64,000 nt of DNA from Seriola aureovittata. Taxonomy: Eukaryota > Chordata > Actinopteri > Carangiformes > Carangidae. The stretch lies in the NCBI RefSeq assembly GCF_021018895.1, contig NC_079378.1, forward strand, positions 9,483,501 to 9,547,500, in the 5' to 3' direction. Below, in pieces: positions 50,201 through 62,098 of this stretch; position 1 is the stretch's first letter; each line of letters starts with the position of its first letter. The position numbers and the translations under genes are program-made. Under the pieces are notes generated by a model. That model worked only from the letters and a program-made list of their open reading frames with translations, had not been told where the DNA came from and ran no database searches.

Positions 50201-51205
50201 CAAAAACTTCTCAGTGGTTGTGACAGGTACATGACAGACGCTGCAGACACAGCAACCCCCCGCCCGCCCACCCATCTGTCGTTTATAGATTAGGCCAGAG
50301 CTAATTACAGTAGAAACTGTGTGAGGAGAACTAGTTGTAAAAAAAAAAAAAAAGTCTTATTGGGGAAGGTTCTGCAGCCAAGACATCGACACATGTGGTC
50401 AGCGCGGAGGTTCAGGAAATGGTAATGTAACCTAAAGAAATACGACGGGAATAATATCAGTCTCAAGTTATTGCACAGGTTACCGTCCAGTAACTCATGT
50501 TTATCCATTTCTGTCCCCATAACTGAACCCTCAGAGTCCTGTGAAAACCAATGCTTAGGCAGATTTAGTTGCAGTTGCAAAAAGTTTTGTTTATTCCGTG
50601 TTCTTCTTCTTCTGTTATGATTAATGGTCCCACTGCAAACAGAAGCACGGACACTGTGATATATTCCCCTGAGTTATTCATTTCCAGGGTGATTTTTTTT
50701 TTTTCCATTTGGTCCGACTCTTCAAGCTGCATGCAAAGGAGCTACAAGGTCTGGCCTGACTTTTGGCAGCCATTTATTTCCTCAGTGCGCTAGTTAATCA
50801 CTATGTGAGCCAGTGCTTTCCATTCTTAACTAACACTGTTAACATTTTTGGCCCTACATACTGTATTTGCACCTACTTGCACTACTTTGCACCTGCTCTA
50901 ATCTGCAGTTTTAGTTATGACAGTTATATAAATGCATGAAATAAAACCAAGATGTGTGGTGTGTCAGTGCACAAGACCGTGCAAATGGAGGAAAAATTAA
51001 TTTTTCTAAAAAGCGGCAGGTTTCACTGAAGACCCACAGCCAAGATGAGGTTGGCTTCACTCTTGCAAAGTTAACTCAGAAAACTTGCCGGGCAGAGATG
51101 CTCTCTTTCTGCTGGATGTGTAAGTGTTTGCTAACAAATTACCAATAAGGACCCCCCTAAGCCAATTGTATATCAGGGTTCTGTTACACAAATAAAAAAA
51201 AATTA
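47241..51205. other. Intergenic, no credible gene
   Basis: Contains AT text (47323-47337), a 12-G run (47494-47505), T-runs (47959-47969, 50692-50704), GT arrays near 48343-48377 and 48487-48512, CAGCCAGTCAG-type text at 48793-48865, GGT repeats at 49192-49210, and an A-run at 50339-50353. No gene is recognisable. Confidence 0.5.
48343..48377. repeat. (GT)n microsatellite
   Basis: GT units with one GGG interruption. Confidence 0.92.
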
Positions 51206-51246
51206 TGTATATATCTATATATATATATAGATATATATATATATAA
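51206..51246. repeat. (AT)n palindromic microsatellite
   Basis: TATATATCTATATATATATATAG-like text that is nearly self-complementary around the inner AT run. Confidence 0.9.
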
Positions 51247-51339
51247 ACTTTCAGCCTCTGGAATGCCACAGATGCATATGTAGCACTTTTTTTTTGGGAC
51301 ATATATTTTATCTCTCAGCCTTCTCTCCTCATCTTAGCT

Positions 51340-51480
51340 TTTTGGCAACCCATGCTCTCGTACCTAATGAATTGTTCATTATCAGCCGATGCTCCTTTCT
51401 GCCATCTGCCATTCACATGCTGCCCTCACACAATTAACTCTAATTGCTCTCCTTCTTCAAACAAAATATTTCAATGCCTG
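51340..51480. promoter_or_regulatory. Candidate conserved element with homeodomain palindrome
   Basis: Unique sequence containing the perfect inverted repeat TAATGAA-TTG-TTCATTA (51365-51381) and, 60 bp on, CAATTAACTCTAATTGC with an Msx-type CTAATTG (51440-51446). The density of homeodomain cores is high. Regulatory role is inferred. Confidence 0.3.
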
Positions 51481-52052
51481 CTGCTTTGATATCCTATTCG
51501 GACTACAAATGTGATGCAAGTCTCTCTTCTTCCCAGTCTGTCATGCGGAGGGGAGATAATAGAAAATGACAAGGATGTGCTGGGTGGGGGGGAATTAATC
51601 CACAGTTTCTGTTATGAGGTACGATTTAGAAAGAAGTCTGTCCACAGCTGTGTGCCTTTTTATTGATGCAACAGACCAACATATATGTTGCATAAGCCTC
51701 TGATTACTGGAGGGTGAACCCCATGAACTCTAATTAACTGAAATGTCAATACCAGCTGACACAGACGACCTTTAAATTAAAAGAACATCAATCTGATTAT
51801 TTCATTATCAATATTTCAACCAATCGGAGAACATATTAACCCCTTATATTGATGGCAGAGCTGTCACCAACAGCCTGTCTGCATTCATGTTTATTTCTTC
51901 TCATGAACTTTCCTCAAACAAATAAACAGCGATTTACCATCTCCAATACTTTCAAAGTAAAAGAACATAGTAAATGGCCACGTTTTGTAACTATAGCAGT
52001 GATTTCAAAGCTGTGAATAAGAGCATTATAATTATGAAAGCTGTAATGACTT
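51481..52052. other. Intergenic, unique AT-rich
   Basis: Many TAAT/ATTA words (51700-51860) in non-repetitive sequence. No gene seen. Confidence 0.45.
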
Positions 52053-52097
52053 GTCAGTTAATTGATAGGAAAATAATCATTAGTTGCAGCGCTTTAT
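52053..52097 (+). mobile_element. Fragment of a common fish repeat end
   Basis: CAGTTAATTGATAGGAAAAT followed by AATCATTAGTTGCAGCGCTT resembles the AATCGATTAATCG...AATCGTTAGTTGCAGCCC terminus seen in many fish introns. It is a short decayed end with no coding content. Confidence 0.45.
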
Positions 52098-52980
52098 TTC
52101 GTAACAACTTTACAAAGAAAATACTTCAAAAGAAAAAAAGAAAAGCGAAAAAATCGAGGAAGACGGAAAGAAAATAATGACACGTTTCAGTCTCCACATC
52201 AGTTCCCAACAAGTGACATATTTTTTTTCACATTTTTCCCATACCACAAACAGATCCATGGAGACGCTCCGAGAATTGAAAAGAAAAGAGTGTTTTCTAA
52301 TTAAAATGGGTACATGGCTCCACTGTGTATTATATTAATCAGGACAAGTGAACCGCATTCAGAAGCGCCAGCAGAGGTCCGTAGCAATTTGACAGGAGGG
52401 AACAGCGGATGAACCCCCCAATTATTGAAAACAGAAATGTTATAAACCAACAGTATTTATTTTTCTCAGAGCATCTTTCAAGCCCATTGTTAAAAACACA
52501 CATCCCTGGTCCACAACATAACAGATGGGGATCATTTATGTATGCGCCACGGTTACACTAAATTGTGTACCGCGGACATCAATCGACCTGAGCCTCAGGT
52601 AATGATTCTGTTTACACTCCCCAGGCTTTATCTGTGGACTGTAATAGAGACGCTATAAATGGTTTTTTTAGAAGATCTGTGCCTTTCCAATTATATTTTA
52701 TTGATCTTTTTACACTTTAGGCTATACTAAATGAGAATGGATGCCATTTTTATACAACTATACTGTGAACAGGTGCAATGTTTCCAGTAGATATGGTTGT
52801 ACTCTGCAGTAAGTCAGTGCTGATGACTGCTTGACAGGCTCTGTGGTCTCTTTATGGTCCCCAGGCTGTAAGGTCTTGCTAATCAGGTCAACTGCACAAC
52901 CCCCTCATCACAATCTTAACCATTAATAGACTCCGTTAAAGTCCATTTTTAAACTGATACTTTATCCTACAAATGTTTTC
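52098..52980. other. Intergenic, partly unique
   Basis: Non-repetitive stretches at 52260-52440 and 52560-52660 look like possible conserved elements. No gene seen. Confidence 0.45.
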
Positions 52981-53160
52981 TTATCTGTCCGTGCGTTTCC
53001 ATAAACCTGCTTAATGCACAATTTGAAAATGTGAGGTTGAAAACGAGTAATGGAAACGTGAATTTCGAAAAATAAAAATGTATACGCTCACATGAGGTGG
53101 TTTTTCGGGCTATTTTTGCAAAATTGAAATGGAAACACTTTTTTCGCATTCAAGTCATGG
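52981..53160. mobile_element. Possible MITE-like repeat with GTTTCCAT inverted motifs
   Basis: CGTTTCCAT (52994-53002) is inverted as ATGGAAACG (53050-53058), and ATGGAAACA recurs at 53129-53137. The interior is rich in TTCGAAAAATAAAAA and TTTTTCGGG text typical of short noncoding transposons in fishes. Ends are uncertain. Confidence 0.35.
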
Positions 53161-55282
53161 CGCCTGCCGTATCATGCACCAGGGGAGCCAGTTCCAACCC
53201 AGAAGCAGGCCGCCGGAAAGCTGTCATGATGTTTAATTGTAAAGATGTTGCGAAAGAATAAAACCCAGCTTTCTGCGTGTAATATCACTCAAAGGAAACA
53301 CAGACTGTTCGCGACTGTTTTGTGTTCTCTGTTAAAGGCAACGAAACAAGTCCTCACTTTCCTTCCATACCTTACTTTTACACGTGCATGGATTTATGAG
53401 GCTGCCTTAAGATGCTACTGACAGATTAAAATCTCCAGTGCAAGTGTTGTACATATAAAACAATGTAGAGGTATGTCCTTTACAGCAGGGTTGCATCAAG
53501 GCCAGGTCAGCCGCGGAGCAAAAACACTTTTCACCCCCGTCTCCGACAACATGTACTGCAAAGCGCAGCCGGAGAAAAATCAATAAGTGAAACAGAAGGA
53601 TGGAGAAGATCACAGGAGACAGTAGAAGTACTCCATCAGCAGTAGAACGGCCCCACAGCTGAGCTTGAGAGTGAAGAGCTCTCCATTCAAGATGCTACTT
53701 CCTTTTAAAGTGTGGCAGAGGAATATGAGCTCAAGAGTCATTATTATCTGTAAGGCTTAAAAGCCACTTGGCTTAAAGAATATGCTTTCTTTAATGTGCA
53801 GCCAGAGCAGCAGACATCTCGCGTGCATCACTGGTGCATCACTTGGCCTGAGAACTGGGTCTACTTTCAGTCCAAATTAACCGGTTCTCGTCAGTAACGT
53901 GAATTACCATTTTTGCACATTTCTGCAAAAAAAAAACAAAAAAAACATACAACGTTAATTTAGGGTAACTATTCAAGAAGCTGGGAGTGCTTGATGTAAA
54001 AGAGATAATATTCATCTGTAGGCTTGCCACCTTTTTTTCACATGAAACCGGTTTGGTTTTACTTGACATTACATTATTCACAGCACTTTGAAGACATAAC
54101 ATGAATGAAAATGCAGGACAAAGTTTGAAGTTTAGACACCAGGGTTCCATGGGCCTTGATGGGTTCAGCTACACTTTTAACTTCTGCTGAAGTATGCTAA
54201 GCCACTTGGAGAACCTGATGTTACTGATGTTAAAGCTCAAAGTTTGACCTCGCTTGGTCTAATCCACGTAAGTAAATGTTACGTAAAGCAGAGAAAGTAG
54301 AACCCCTGTCGTTTTAAAAAAGAACAGTGAACCTCGGTGCGACGGTTAGATGTCACCGACTGATAGGGTGCCATCTCACCCACATTGATGTCTGACTTTA
54401 CTCGCTATTCTCAAGATAATAACAGATCTCATTCACACCATTTTGCGCACCACTTCTCCAAGGTGAATAGCTTTGGTCTCACTAGAAACAACTACAAAGT
54501 ACTTACAGAAACACATCAGCGTGTGTGTGTGCGCACACTCATCAATGCGACAGTTTCTTCTGAAGACTAAGTGCCCAGTTGGGCTCAGTTTTACATGATT
54601 TTTCTTTTCCTGTAGGGTGTTTTTCATTTCCTCTCGAAAAATCCTAGGGTTTACACAAACACCTTTCTGATCACGCTGCTCGGTGTTTACAAGGCAGGGA
54701 GATTTTTTTCTCAGCTGAGGGTTTCCTTTGATCCCACAGGTATTTTCAGTACTGTGTGCCGTAAGTAACACAAGAAGAGGAGCTGCCGCTGGTCTCTGCT
54801 TTTAACGGCTGTTTTATTATCTAGGATCCACTCTCTGAATGCAGTTGACCTCTATTCATCAGTTTGGCTTGACCTTGATGTTCAATCTCTTTCGTATCTT
54901 ATTCCTTTCAAGCATTTGGTAATATCATCTTGTGTACTTCATTAAAAGAACAAATTTTCTATCTAGCTTCAGCTCTCACTTACTGAAGTTAATTAAGCTT
55001 ATTTTAGAATACATGTATCCATCCTGTTTCGGACTCCATTAGTCTGATCTCTTGCAGTAGGCAACACTATGCTGTCAGCCCCTCCGCTGTGTCACATGCA
55101 CATTTTTACACAAATTACACAATTTTCTGCAGCTACTCAGCCAGGACTGATGGATTAATCTTGGTGTCTATACTAAAAATAGCAGCTGCTGATGAAAACG
55201 CGTTACATGAATGTGGCATTCGATGCTGGAAGGTATACATATAATCTCAATCTGTCCCCCTGAATTGACATACAGATATTCC
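53161..55282. other. Intergenic, no gene seen
   Basis: AT-rich sequence with A-runs at 53928-53945. The frames here (53839-54150 minus, 54433-54771 minus) show no recognisable domains. Confidence 0.5.
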
Positions 55283-55358
55283 TCGATGGCAGTGGCAATT
55301 TAATGGTCCGAGGACCAGAGTTTTGATTGCGAAGTCTGCACGTTCAAACCCTAGGGGT
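55283..55358 (+). mobile_element. Degenerate tRNA-like / SINE fragment
   Basis: TGGCAGTGGCAA (55287) resembles an A-box and GTTCAAACC (55342-55350) a B-box, 55 bases apart, a spacing seen in Ser/Leu-type tRNAs and tRNA-derived SINEs. The flanks do not pair into an acceptor stem, so a functional tRNA is unlikely. Confidence 0.3.
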
Positions 55359-57508
55359 GTAATTCCACGTCAAATCAACAGATTTTTATAAAATCCTCCT
55401 GACTGACCATCTTAGATTTGATTCATGCTTTATGTTAATAATGTCATTGTACCATTATTTACATAAGTTAAATAGTAGAATGTCTGTTTGAAGTAAAACA
55501 GGGTGTGTTTGATACCAACTTCATATTTTGTGCATTTACTAATTAAAAAATGCGCTTTCCAGTAGTATGATGTTTATTGTATATATGGTGATTGATGTAT
55601 ATTGTTTTTAGGCTAGACTATATATAATACATGGCCATTATGCAATTGAAATATAGGTGTGAAATGTTTTTTTTTCCCCCAATTGTAATACCTCATAAAT
55701 TAGAAATTTTGATTTGACTTTCAGACATGCTCCTAGTTGCTAAGAAGGTCCTATAACATGAGTGTCATATATAAAAATTTAAAAGATCTTGCGTGTGAAG
55801 TGTGAAGCTCTAATGGCTTCCAAAGCACTCAATTTTTCCTCCGTCAGACAGACTCTCTTTCTAACCAACTACTTGTCTGACAGAAAACTCATTCATTGCA
55901 CAGTTTCAGGGACTTACACCAGCCTAAATGTACCGAACCAAACAGAGTGAATATCAATAGGTAATAAATCATACAGGGACTTAACCACAGTGCTCTGATA
56001 GCTGCTGCTTCAGAGCTCAGTTAGTTATTGGTGGATGTTCGTGAGACTAACATCTTGGACCAATAATTCATTTAGTCTGGACAATTCTTCTGCGAGGCTA
56101 TCATCCCACGTCGCTGCATATCCCCGTCCTTTGCACTTAGAAAGAAGAAAAACTGGATGGTGAAATACTCTTTCTTGTGAATGCAACACTGTTTCTACTC
56201 ATTATGAAATGCTTAAGTGTTTCCACTTAATGCTCCCACTGGTCTCACTAGGTCGACATCATTTTAAGAGCTTATTTTTGTTTTTTTTGTTGTTTTGTTT
56301 TTTTTTGTTTTTTTTTCCAAAGCCCTGACCTTTTCATGTGGTAAGCCGTGATTCGTTTCCAGCAACTCTGCCAAAACCTGTGCAGATGAAAAGAGGCTGG
56401 ACAAAAAAAAACCAGGCTGTGAGTCAAATAAAGACCAAATACACTGATGCACTGAGAAATACAAAATGCTTTCATGGCGCCCCTCACCTTGCCCTAACAA
56501 GCTTTTACGAGCACAAAGCACAGCAGAAGTCTGTTACAAAACCAAGAGACTGGAGTCACTGTGACACGGGAGCTGTTTGTTCCCAGGCATCACTTGGATA
56601 CAAGCAGAAATTCGACCATTGTAAAGACTGTTTTGTGAAGAACCATGACTAAGTTGTACTTGTACTAATTACAAGTCCCCCTACATTACTTGCTATCATT
56701 TTATTATACTAAAAGAGTGCTGGTAATGAATATAATTACAATATTATAAAGTGCCAGCTGCTGTTATAGCTGCTCATTCAAACGGTAGCGACAGCAAGAA
56801 ATCTCTCTTGCTCAGCATGACAGGTGGTTTTTTTTTTCCTTTCTCTGACATATAAGAGAAGCTCTTCTTCACCCGATATGGGTCTGACGAATTAAATTAG
56901 GTCGATAAACTCATGCAAATTCCTGTGTGTAACCTTTGCTGCAGCTATAACTGGAATCACAAAAAAAAAAAAAGAAGCTATTTCCACCAGTATTTTTGAT
57001 GAGCTGTATCAGTCCCTCTCTACCCACACAAAAACATGCATCACGCCAGTGTGTCATTTTCTGTCATGGCCTCAGAAGTATTTCCGTTTCTTGGTGATGA
57101 AGATAATTGTCAGGCTCACAGAAACATTTTGTGAAGGCGTTTTTCTTTATGACAATAGGTTTGCTCGCTGGTTGCTGTGTATTGCTATGTCAGAGCATTG
57201 ATACATTTCTTTTGGTTGGCGTTTGACCATGTGTTTAATTTGGCTGCAGGAGTTTTCTAGGTGGTTGCTGGGGAAACACTGCCTCATCCCTGCGCCAGAT
57301 TTTTCTGTCTAGTTTGTTTCCAGTTCTGTCTCTTCTATATTGCAGAGCTCAGCGCACTGCAGTGTAAGAAAATGTGCAAATTGCCAAAACACCATCAAAT
57401 GAAGTAAACATCTCCGTCGCTTTGACAGCACACAGGCAGCGTTTTGAAAAATGCTGAAAAAAATGGGAAACATACGCAAATGGAGCTGCAAGTTCAATAC
57501 AGAGGAAA

Positions 57509-57510
<2 letters not shown>
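55359..57510. other. Intergenic, no credible gene
   Basis: AT-rich, with a T/G-rich stretch at 56275-56320, T-runs at 55666-55675 and 56828-56837, and an A-run at 56961-56973. The 104-codon frame at 56338-56652 is not recognised. Confidence 0.5.
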
Positions 57511-57542
<32 letters not shown>

Positions 57543-57551
57543 GGGGGGGGG
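57511..57551. repeat. (TG)15 followed by a 12-G run
   Basis: TG units pass directly into twelve G residues. Confidence 0.95.
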
Positions 57552-58432
57552 ACTTCAAGCCTTTACTCTGTTTCTTTATGCGGCACATACGTTGTCATAT
57601 TAACAAATGCGGGTTTTTTTTGTTTTTTAAATTTGCCCGATCACAACATCATGGAGCCAGTCTGGGATTACAATCACTGCAGCTCAGACTACACCTTTAC
57701 CTGGGAATGGCTTAATGTTCAGAAAACAAAAGCCAATAAACTCTTTGAGAGAAGAGTTGAACAGATTCAGTGGAGAGGGACAGAGGGAAATGAGGACATC
57801 CGTGAGCCACGCTATGCGCTGTTCCCCCAAAGTTTTTAATCATGTCACAATCTCAAGTGTATGCAAAACAGAAAATTAAAAAAATTAGGCTCTGCAGTAT
57901 AGTTTTGGGTGCAGCGTTTTCCCCAATGTTTTCATGCAGCACTACAGTGAAGAAGCAACAGTTGAGATAAATCCTTGTCACCGGGTATATGCCAGTGTCA
58001 ACGCCAATTACAGTATTAAAATCTAATTAGAAGTGTAAAGAAAAAGCTGTAACTACACCTTCGCACTTGCATCTGCTCGTCTCTGCCCTCTTTTCTTTGT
58101 GTCTTTTTTTCTATATAAAGTTAGATGATCCTCAAGACGGAGCCACTGCATGTCGCGCTTTATACAACCGCGGAGACACTCTCGCAGATGAAAGAGTCAA
58201 ACATGAGGACATTTAGAAGCTTGTAAGCCTGCAGGTGCGACGAGATACAGGTTCACAGAAGATAAGCCACGGCATCCTCTGCGCCGTGTGAGTGGAGAGA
58301 AAGAGTAAAGCCACTCACCTCAGCACAGCCACTGTGTCTCCCAAACATTAGTGATGAGTGAGCAGCAGTGTGGCTCTGTGTCAGACCTGCAGGCCTGAAT
58401 ACTGTACTTCCGTGGCCAAAAGGAGGAGCGGG
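57552..58432. other. Intergenic, no gene seen
   Basis: The open frame at 57444-57839 crosses the TG array and then shows no domain. The rest is ordinary sequence. Confidence 0.5.
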
Positions 58433-58495
58433 CCCACCCCCCGACCCCCCCCCCCCCAACCCCACCTCGCCACCCTCCCACCCCCTTGTTTTGGC
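58433..58495 (-). repeat. C-rich tract (G-quadruplex-type on the minus strand)
   Basis: Runs of 3 to 13 C separated by A, G or T over 63 bases; the complementary strand has at least five G-tracts of three or more. Confidence 0.9.
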
Positions 58496-58984
58496 TGGCA
58501 GATGTTTTTCCTACCCATGGGAGCCTCCGGTTCACATTCATCCTGCTCTGCCTTGGAGAGGAGAGCCCCAGCTTCCAGATTTAGACACAGTATATCTCAG
58601 TAATTGACACTATTTCTGTTCTACATAAGCAGTGCTGTTTTCTAACAAGTACATAGAGGAGGCTTTAAATGTAGAGTGGGAGGGCCCCCATGTGCCGTAA
58701 TTACTGTAATGTGACTTTGTTGTTTGGCTTGAAAAGCAGCCTGATGAATCTGCAACAATAATACATTATTTATAACTATTACAAGTGAATCTAAAAGAGG
58801 AAAGAGGAGATGCAAAATTAGTGACAGAACTGGAATATTAGGAGGCAAGTTAACTGTCCCATTGTCATACAGCGTAGCTTTGCACTTACATTTTGTAAGT
58901 GTGCATGTTTTTAGGCCTCCACGCCGGAGACAGACAGAGCCAGGGGCACATTGTTTTCGGGTTGTCTGTCCCATTCTCAATAAC
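58496..58984. other. Intergenic, no gene seen
   Basis: Ordinary unique sequence. Confidence 0.5.
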
Positions 58985-59235
58985 GCCTTGACTGAACTTC
59001 TTCAAATTAGCACAAACATTTACTAGGACTAGATATTGGTGGTCAAAGATCAAAGGTCAAGGTCACAGTGACCTCACAAAACGCAGTTTTGGTCTTGTGA
59101 ACACAATATCTCCAGAACTACTGCAGGGAATCCCTTTAAATTTTGCACAAATGTCCACTTGGACTGAACTAATTATACTTTGGTTGTCAAGGTCAAAAGT
59201 CAAGGTCACAGTGACCTCAGAAAACACTTACTCCA
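58985..59235 (+). repeat. Two-unit dispersed repeat with ERE-type palindromes
   Basis: Two diverged units of about 143 bp (each with a CTTCAAATT/TTTAAATTT...GCACAAA...ACTAGGAC/ACTTGGAC block, then GGTGGTC/GGTTGTC, then AAGGTCAAGGTCACAGTGAC-like text). The perfect palindrome AGGTCACAGTGACCT lies at 59060-59074 and 59203-59217. The family is a dispersed noncoding repeat I recognise from animal genomes, not a gene. Confidence 0.7.
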
Positions 59236-60217
59236 GACTTGACACAGCAGTTATGACAATTTCACACAAATTGTTAATATTTTATATGACTCTGGATGAA
59301 CAGGGATGTAAGTGAAACTAGTCTGAGTGACGGAGTGGCGGTGATTCTAGTTTCTTATTATTTTTACGGCTGGCTTTTTTATTAAACAGTAGATTAAATT
59401 AAACACTTTTCTATTGCTTTACAGATGGCCACCCGCGGTGTGTTCCCACTAAAAACATGTTCAGGTCAATCCAGGCTCAACACCTACATTTCACAGATCA
59501 TACTGACATGTATGATTCGAGATATGCTAACAGACTGACACATGGGATCGAAAAACACAACCTCTTTGGGCAGAGGTAATTGATTTAAAAGAAATATATG
59601 TTACCAACTACCATGACCAGAAGCAAAACAGACAGATAACTAAAAAATATGCTACATAAAGCAAAAACAAGCAGTAAAAAACATCTGGTAAAGCCTGTAG
59701 CCGACTATGGGGCACGTTGGCCGCCACGACGCAGACCACTAACCGGAGGGCACAGACAGAGCCCCCTCCAACCTGGTTGAATCTCAGTGAACTGAACGGA
59801 AATAAAGCCTGCGGACTGTACAGTAGTGGGTGCAGGATGGAGGAGTAAGCGCGCGAAGTGGGAGAGAGACGGAGAGAAAGACAGAAAGCGAGCCAAAACA
59901 GGAGGCACTATATGCAAGACGACAGATTGGCTCAAACTCAGAGGGTGTACTTTCACCAGGCGGCATGTCTGTTTCCCGTGGCCAGAGGGTTCTTCAGATG
60001 GCCATCTATTTCAGCAGAACCCTTTCTACTCCAATATAACAGCCGCCTGTCCCACTTATGATATTTACAAGTGAGAGGGGGTAAAGCCATATTTCATCTG
60101 ACTCAATAGCATCGTCCAAGCATATGTTGAAGTCACCTGATGACTGATTTGTCTGTCAGATGTTTATATTTTATTCCAGCTTGAGAGAATCAGAGCTCCG
60201 TGCATCTACTTACCCTG
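59236..60217. other. Intergenic, no credible gene
   Basis: Includes a GC-richer part (59700-59960) with several overlapping short frames on both strands, none with a recognisable domain or splice support. Confidence 0.5.
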
Positions 60218-60290
60218 AGTGCCCTTGAGCAAGACATTGCTTGTATGTCTAGGAGGTGCTGCAGGGCAAATGGTCCATTTCTCTCACCTC
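60218..60290. mobile_element. Possible SINE-core fragment
   Basis: GAGTGCCCTTGAGCAAGACA followed by GGAGGTGCTGCAGGGCAAAT resembles the CCCTTGAGCAAGGCAC...GGTGCTGCAG text of common fish SINE-like repeats. It is short and diverged. Confidence 0.4.
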
Positions 60291-61716
60291 CTTGTGGATG
60301 TCAGCAATGATAAAACAAATTTTTTTCAAAAACAGCTCCAGAGAGATATGGAGGACTGTAATGAGCGAAAGAAGATGGAAGACTGGATGTGAAAAGCCCA
60401 TTATTCTGACTTTAGTCACTTTGTAAGCAGTGAGGTGAACGTAGTCGTACTACACAGCATGTGATGATTAATTTGCCATTTGTTTGCATACCCCACTGTG
60501 AGAGACATACTGTATTGTGCATGTGCAAAGAGATCCTCAAGGACACCTTATGCAGATACTTTGGCTCTATACCACAGTTATCTGTCAAACCACCAGCAAC
60601 TCTGTCAGGGTTCCACATATCGAAAATCTTCATATTTAATGGATATTTTCATCTAAAGCACAATAGCTCACAATAGATACGCTTTCCTATACATACAATT
60701 GCTTTGTATATCTGTATGTTGACACATTTAAACACCATAACCCAATTATACCAACATGGGTACACTTGGGTGGTACGAATAATGATATTCTGAATTGTTT
60801 TCACTTTTTGTCATCACCATCTGAGCAAACACTGAGTCATACTTGACGCTTATTTGTAGATTTTGATGTAAACAAGAAAACATGGCACAGAGAGCTATTG
60901 TATTATATATGGGCCACCTCAGCTGGAGAGGCACACGATATGCCGCCTCTGACCACCAGTGATCTCTGCGACGGACCGAACAGGTGGCGGAAGAGGGAAA
61001 CGATAGGGTGGATGGTGATAATGCCTCTTCAAGAGACGAGGACAGAGCATCCAAAAAGAGAAGAACGCGCCCCGTCAGCTGAAAAGTGAGCTCTCGTTCA
61101 CTATGTAATGCTGAGCCGACAGATCTGCATGTGGGCGCGCAGGAAATCAGACAGCACTCATTGTGGACACAAACACACACACACACACACACACAATACA
61201 CAACCTCTGTTACCCCTCCTCCATTAGTTTTTGGGAGGCACCGGAGTGAATGGCACAAATACCTGGATGCATTTAACGAGCACATGCAGCATCCCAGGGA
61301 GCACTCCTACTGTAGTGCGAGTGCCAACACAATTAAAGCCAAACTCACCTTTGCAAAGGGCGCTGCAAAAATAAATGTGACGACTGAATGACTGCAGCCC
61401 TATAGATCATTTCGCACTGAGCCGTAATCCAGCAACAGGCAAACAACGCAGTCACACTGTCGCGAATACGCACACATGCAAGAGCACTGCAGCGTGTCAT
61501 CGCAAAGTCTGTCCATAAGCATAATGGCTGGGTCACCTTGACAAACATAAAATGTTAATTTATCGAACAGATTTGCTGATACGGCCTTTATAAAGGACAA
61601 GTCGCCCGTTAAGAGAGAGGAAGACGACGAGGAGTACAGCACGATGCGAGGCCCGCATGTCTCCTGTAACGAGTCTAATGGTTTCAAGCTTTTTTTTTAT
61701 TTATTTATTTACTTCT
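60291..61716. other. Intergenic, no credible gene
   Basis: A CA array at 61173-61195. The minus-strand 179-codon frame at 60746-61285 crosses this CA array and has no recognisable domain. T/TTTA text at 61691-61711. Confidence 0.5.
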
Positions 61717-61952
61717 TGGCTCCTATAATCCAGGATGTTCTTCATCTGGCTATGTAACACCTTTATTATTCATCACCTGGCCTTGTTACCAAGGATTATA
61801 TATATCATCTGGCCCTTTTAACCCAAGATTATTAATCCGATGGCTCTATTAACCCACGACTTTCCCATCATTATTTTTCATCTGCCCCTGCAAACCCAGG
61901 ATTATCTATAATCTGGATTATCTATAATCTGTCTATATTAACCCAAGAATGT
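61717..61952 (+). repeat. Diverged ~31-bp minisatellite, about 7 units
   Basis: Units share the pattern CATCTGGCyCTrTTAACCCA followed by (A)GGATTAT-type text. Examples begin near 61744, 61771, 61803, 61834, 61879, 61910 and 61926. Unit lengths are about 28-45 bp with one shortened to 16. The decay suggests an old array. Confidence 0.7.
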
Positions 61953-62018
61953 GTACCTCTATCTGTTACACCAGGGTGATCGGAACCCGCTGCCGTTGAG
62001 GGCAGAAAGAGAAGAGAT

Positions 62019-62095
<77 letters not shown>
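62019..62095. repeat. (AG)n microsatellite, 77 bp
   Basis: About 38 AG units with one AAA interruption. Confidence 0.97.

Positions 62096-62098
<3 letters not shown>

Noticed and set aside
51206..51246. AT palindrome as a hairpin RNA or terminator
   Set aside because: It is low-complexity AT microsatellite; self-complementarity is automatic.
55283..55358. Functional tRNA gene
   Set aside because: A- and B-box-like words are present, but the acceptor-stem ends do not pair and the B-box deviates from GGTTCGAATCC.
60746..61285. 179-codon frame on the - strand
   Set aside because: It includes a VCVCVC block from a CA array; the remainder is unlike any protein I recognise.
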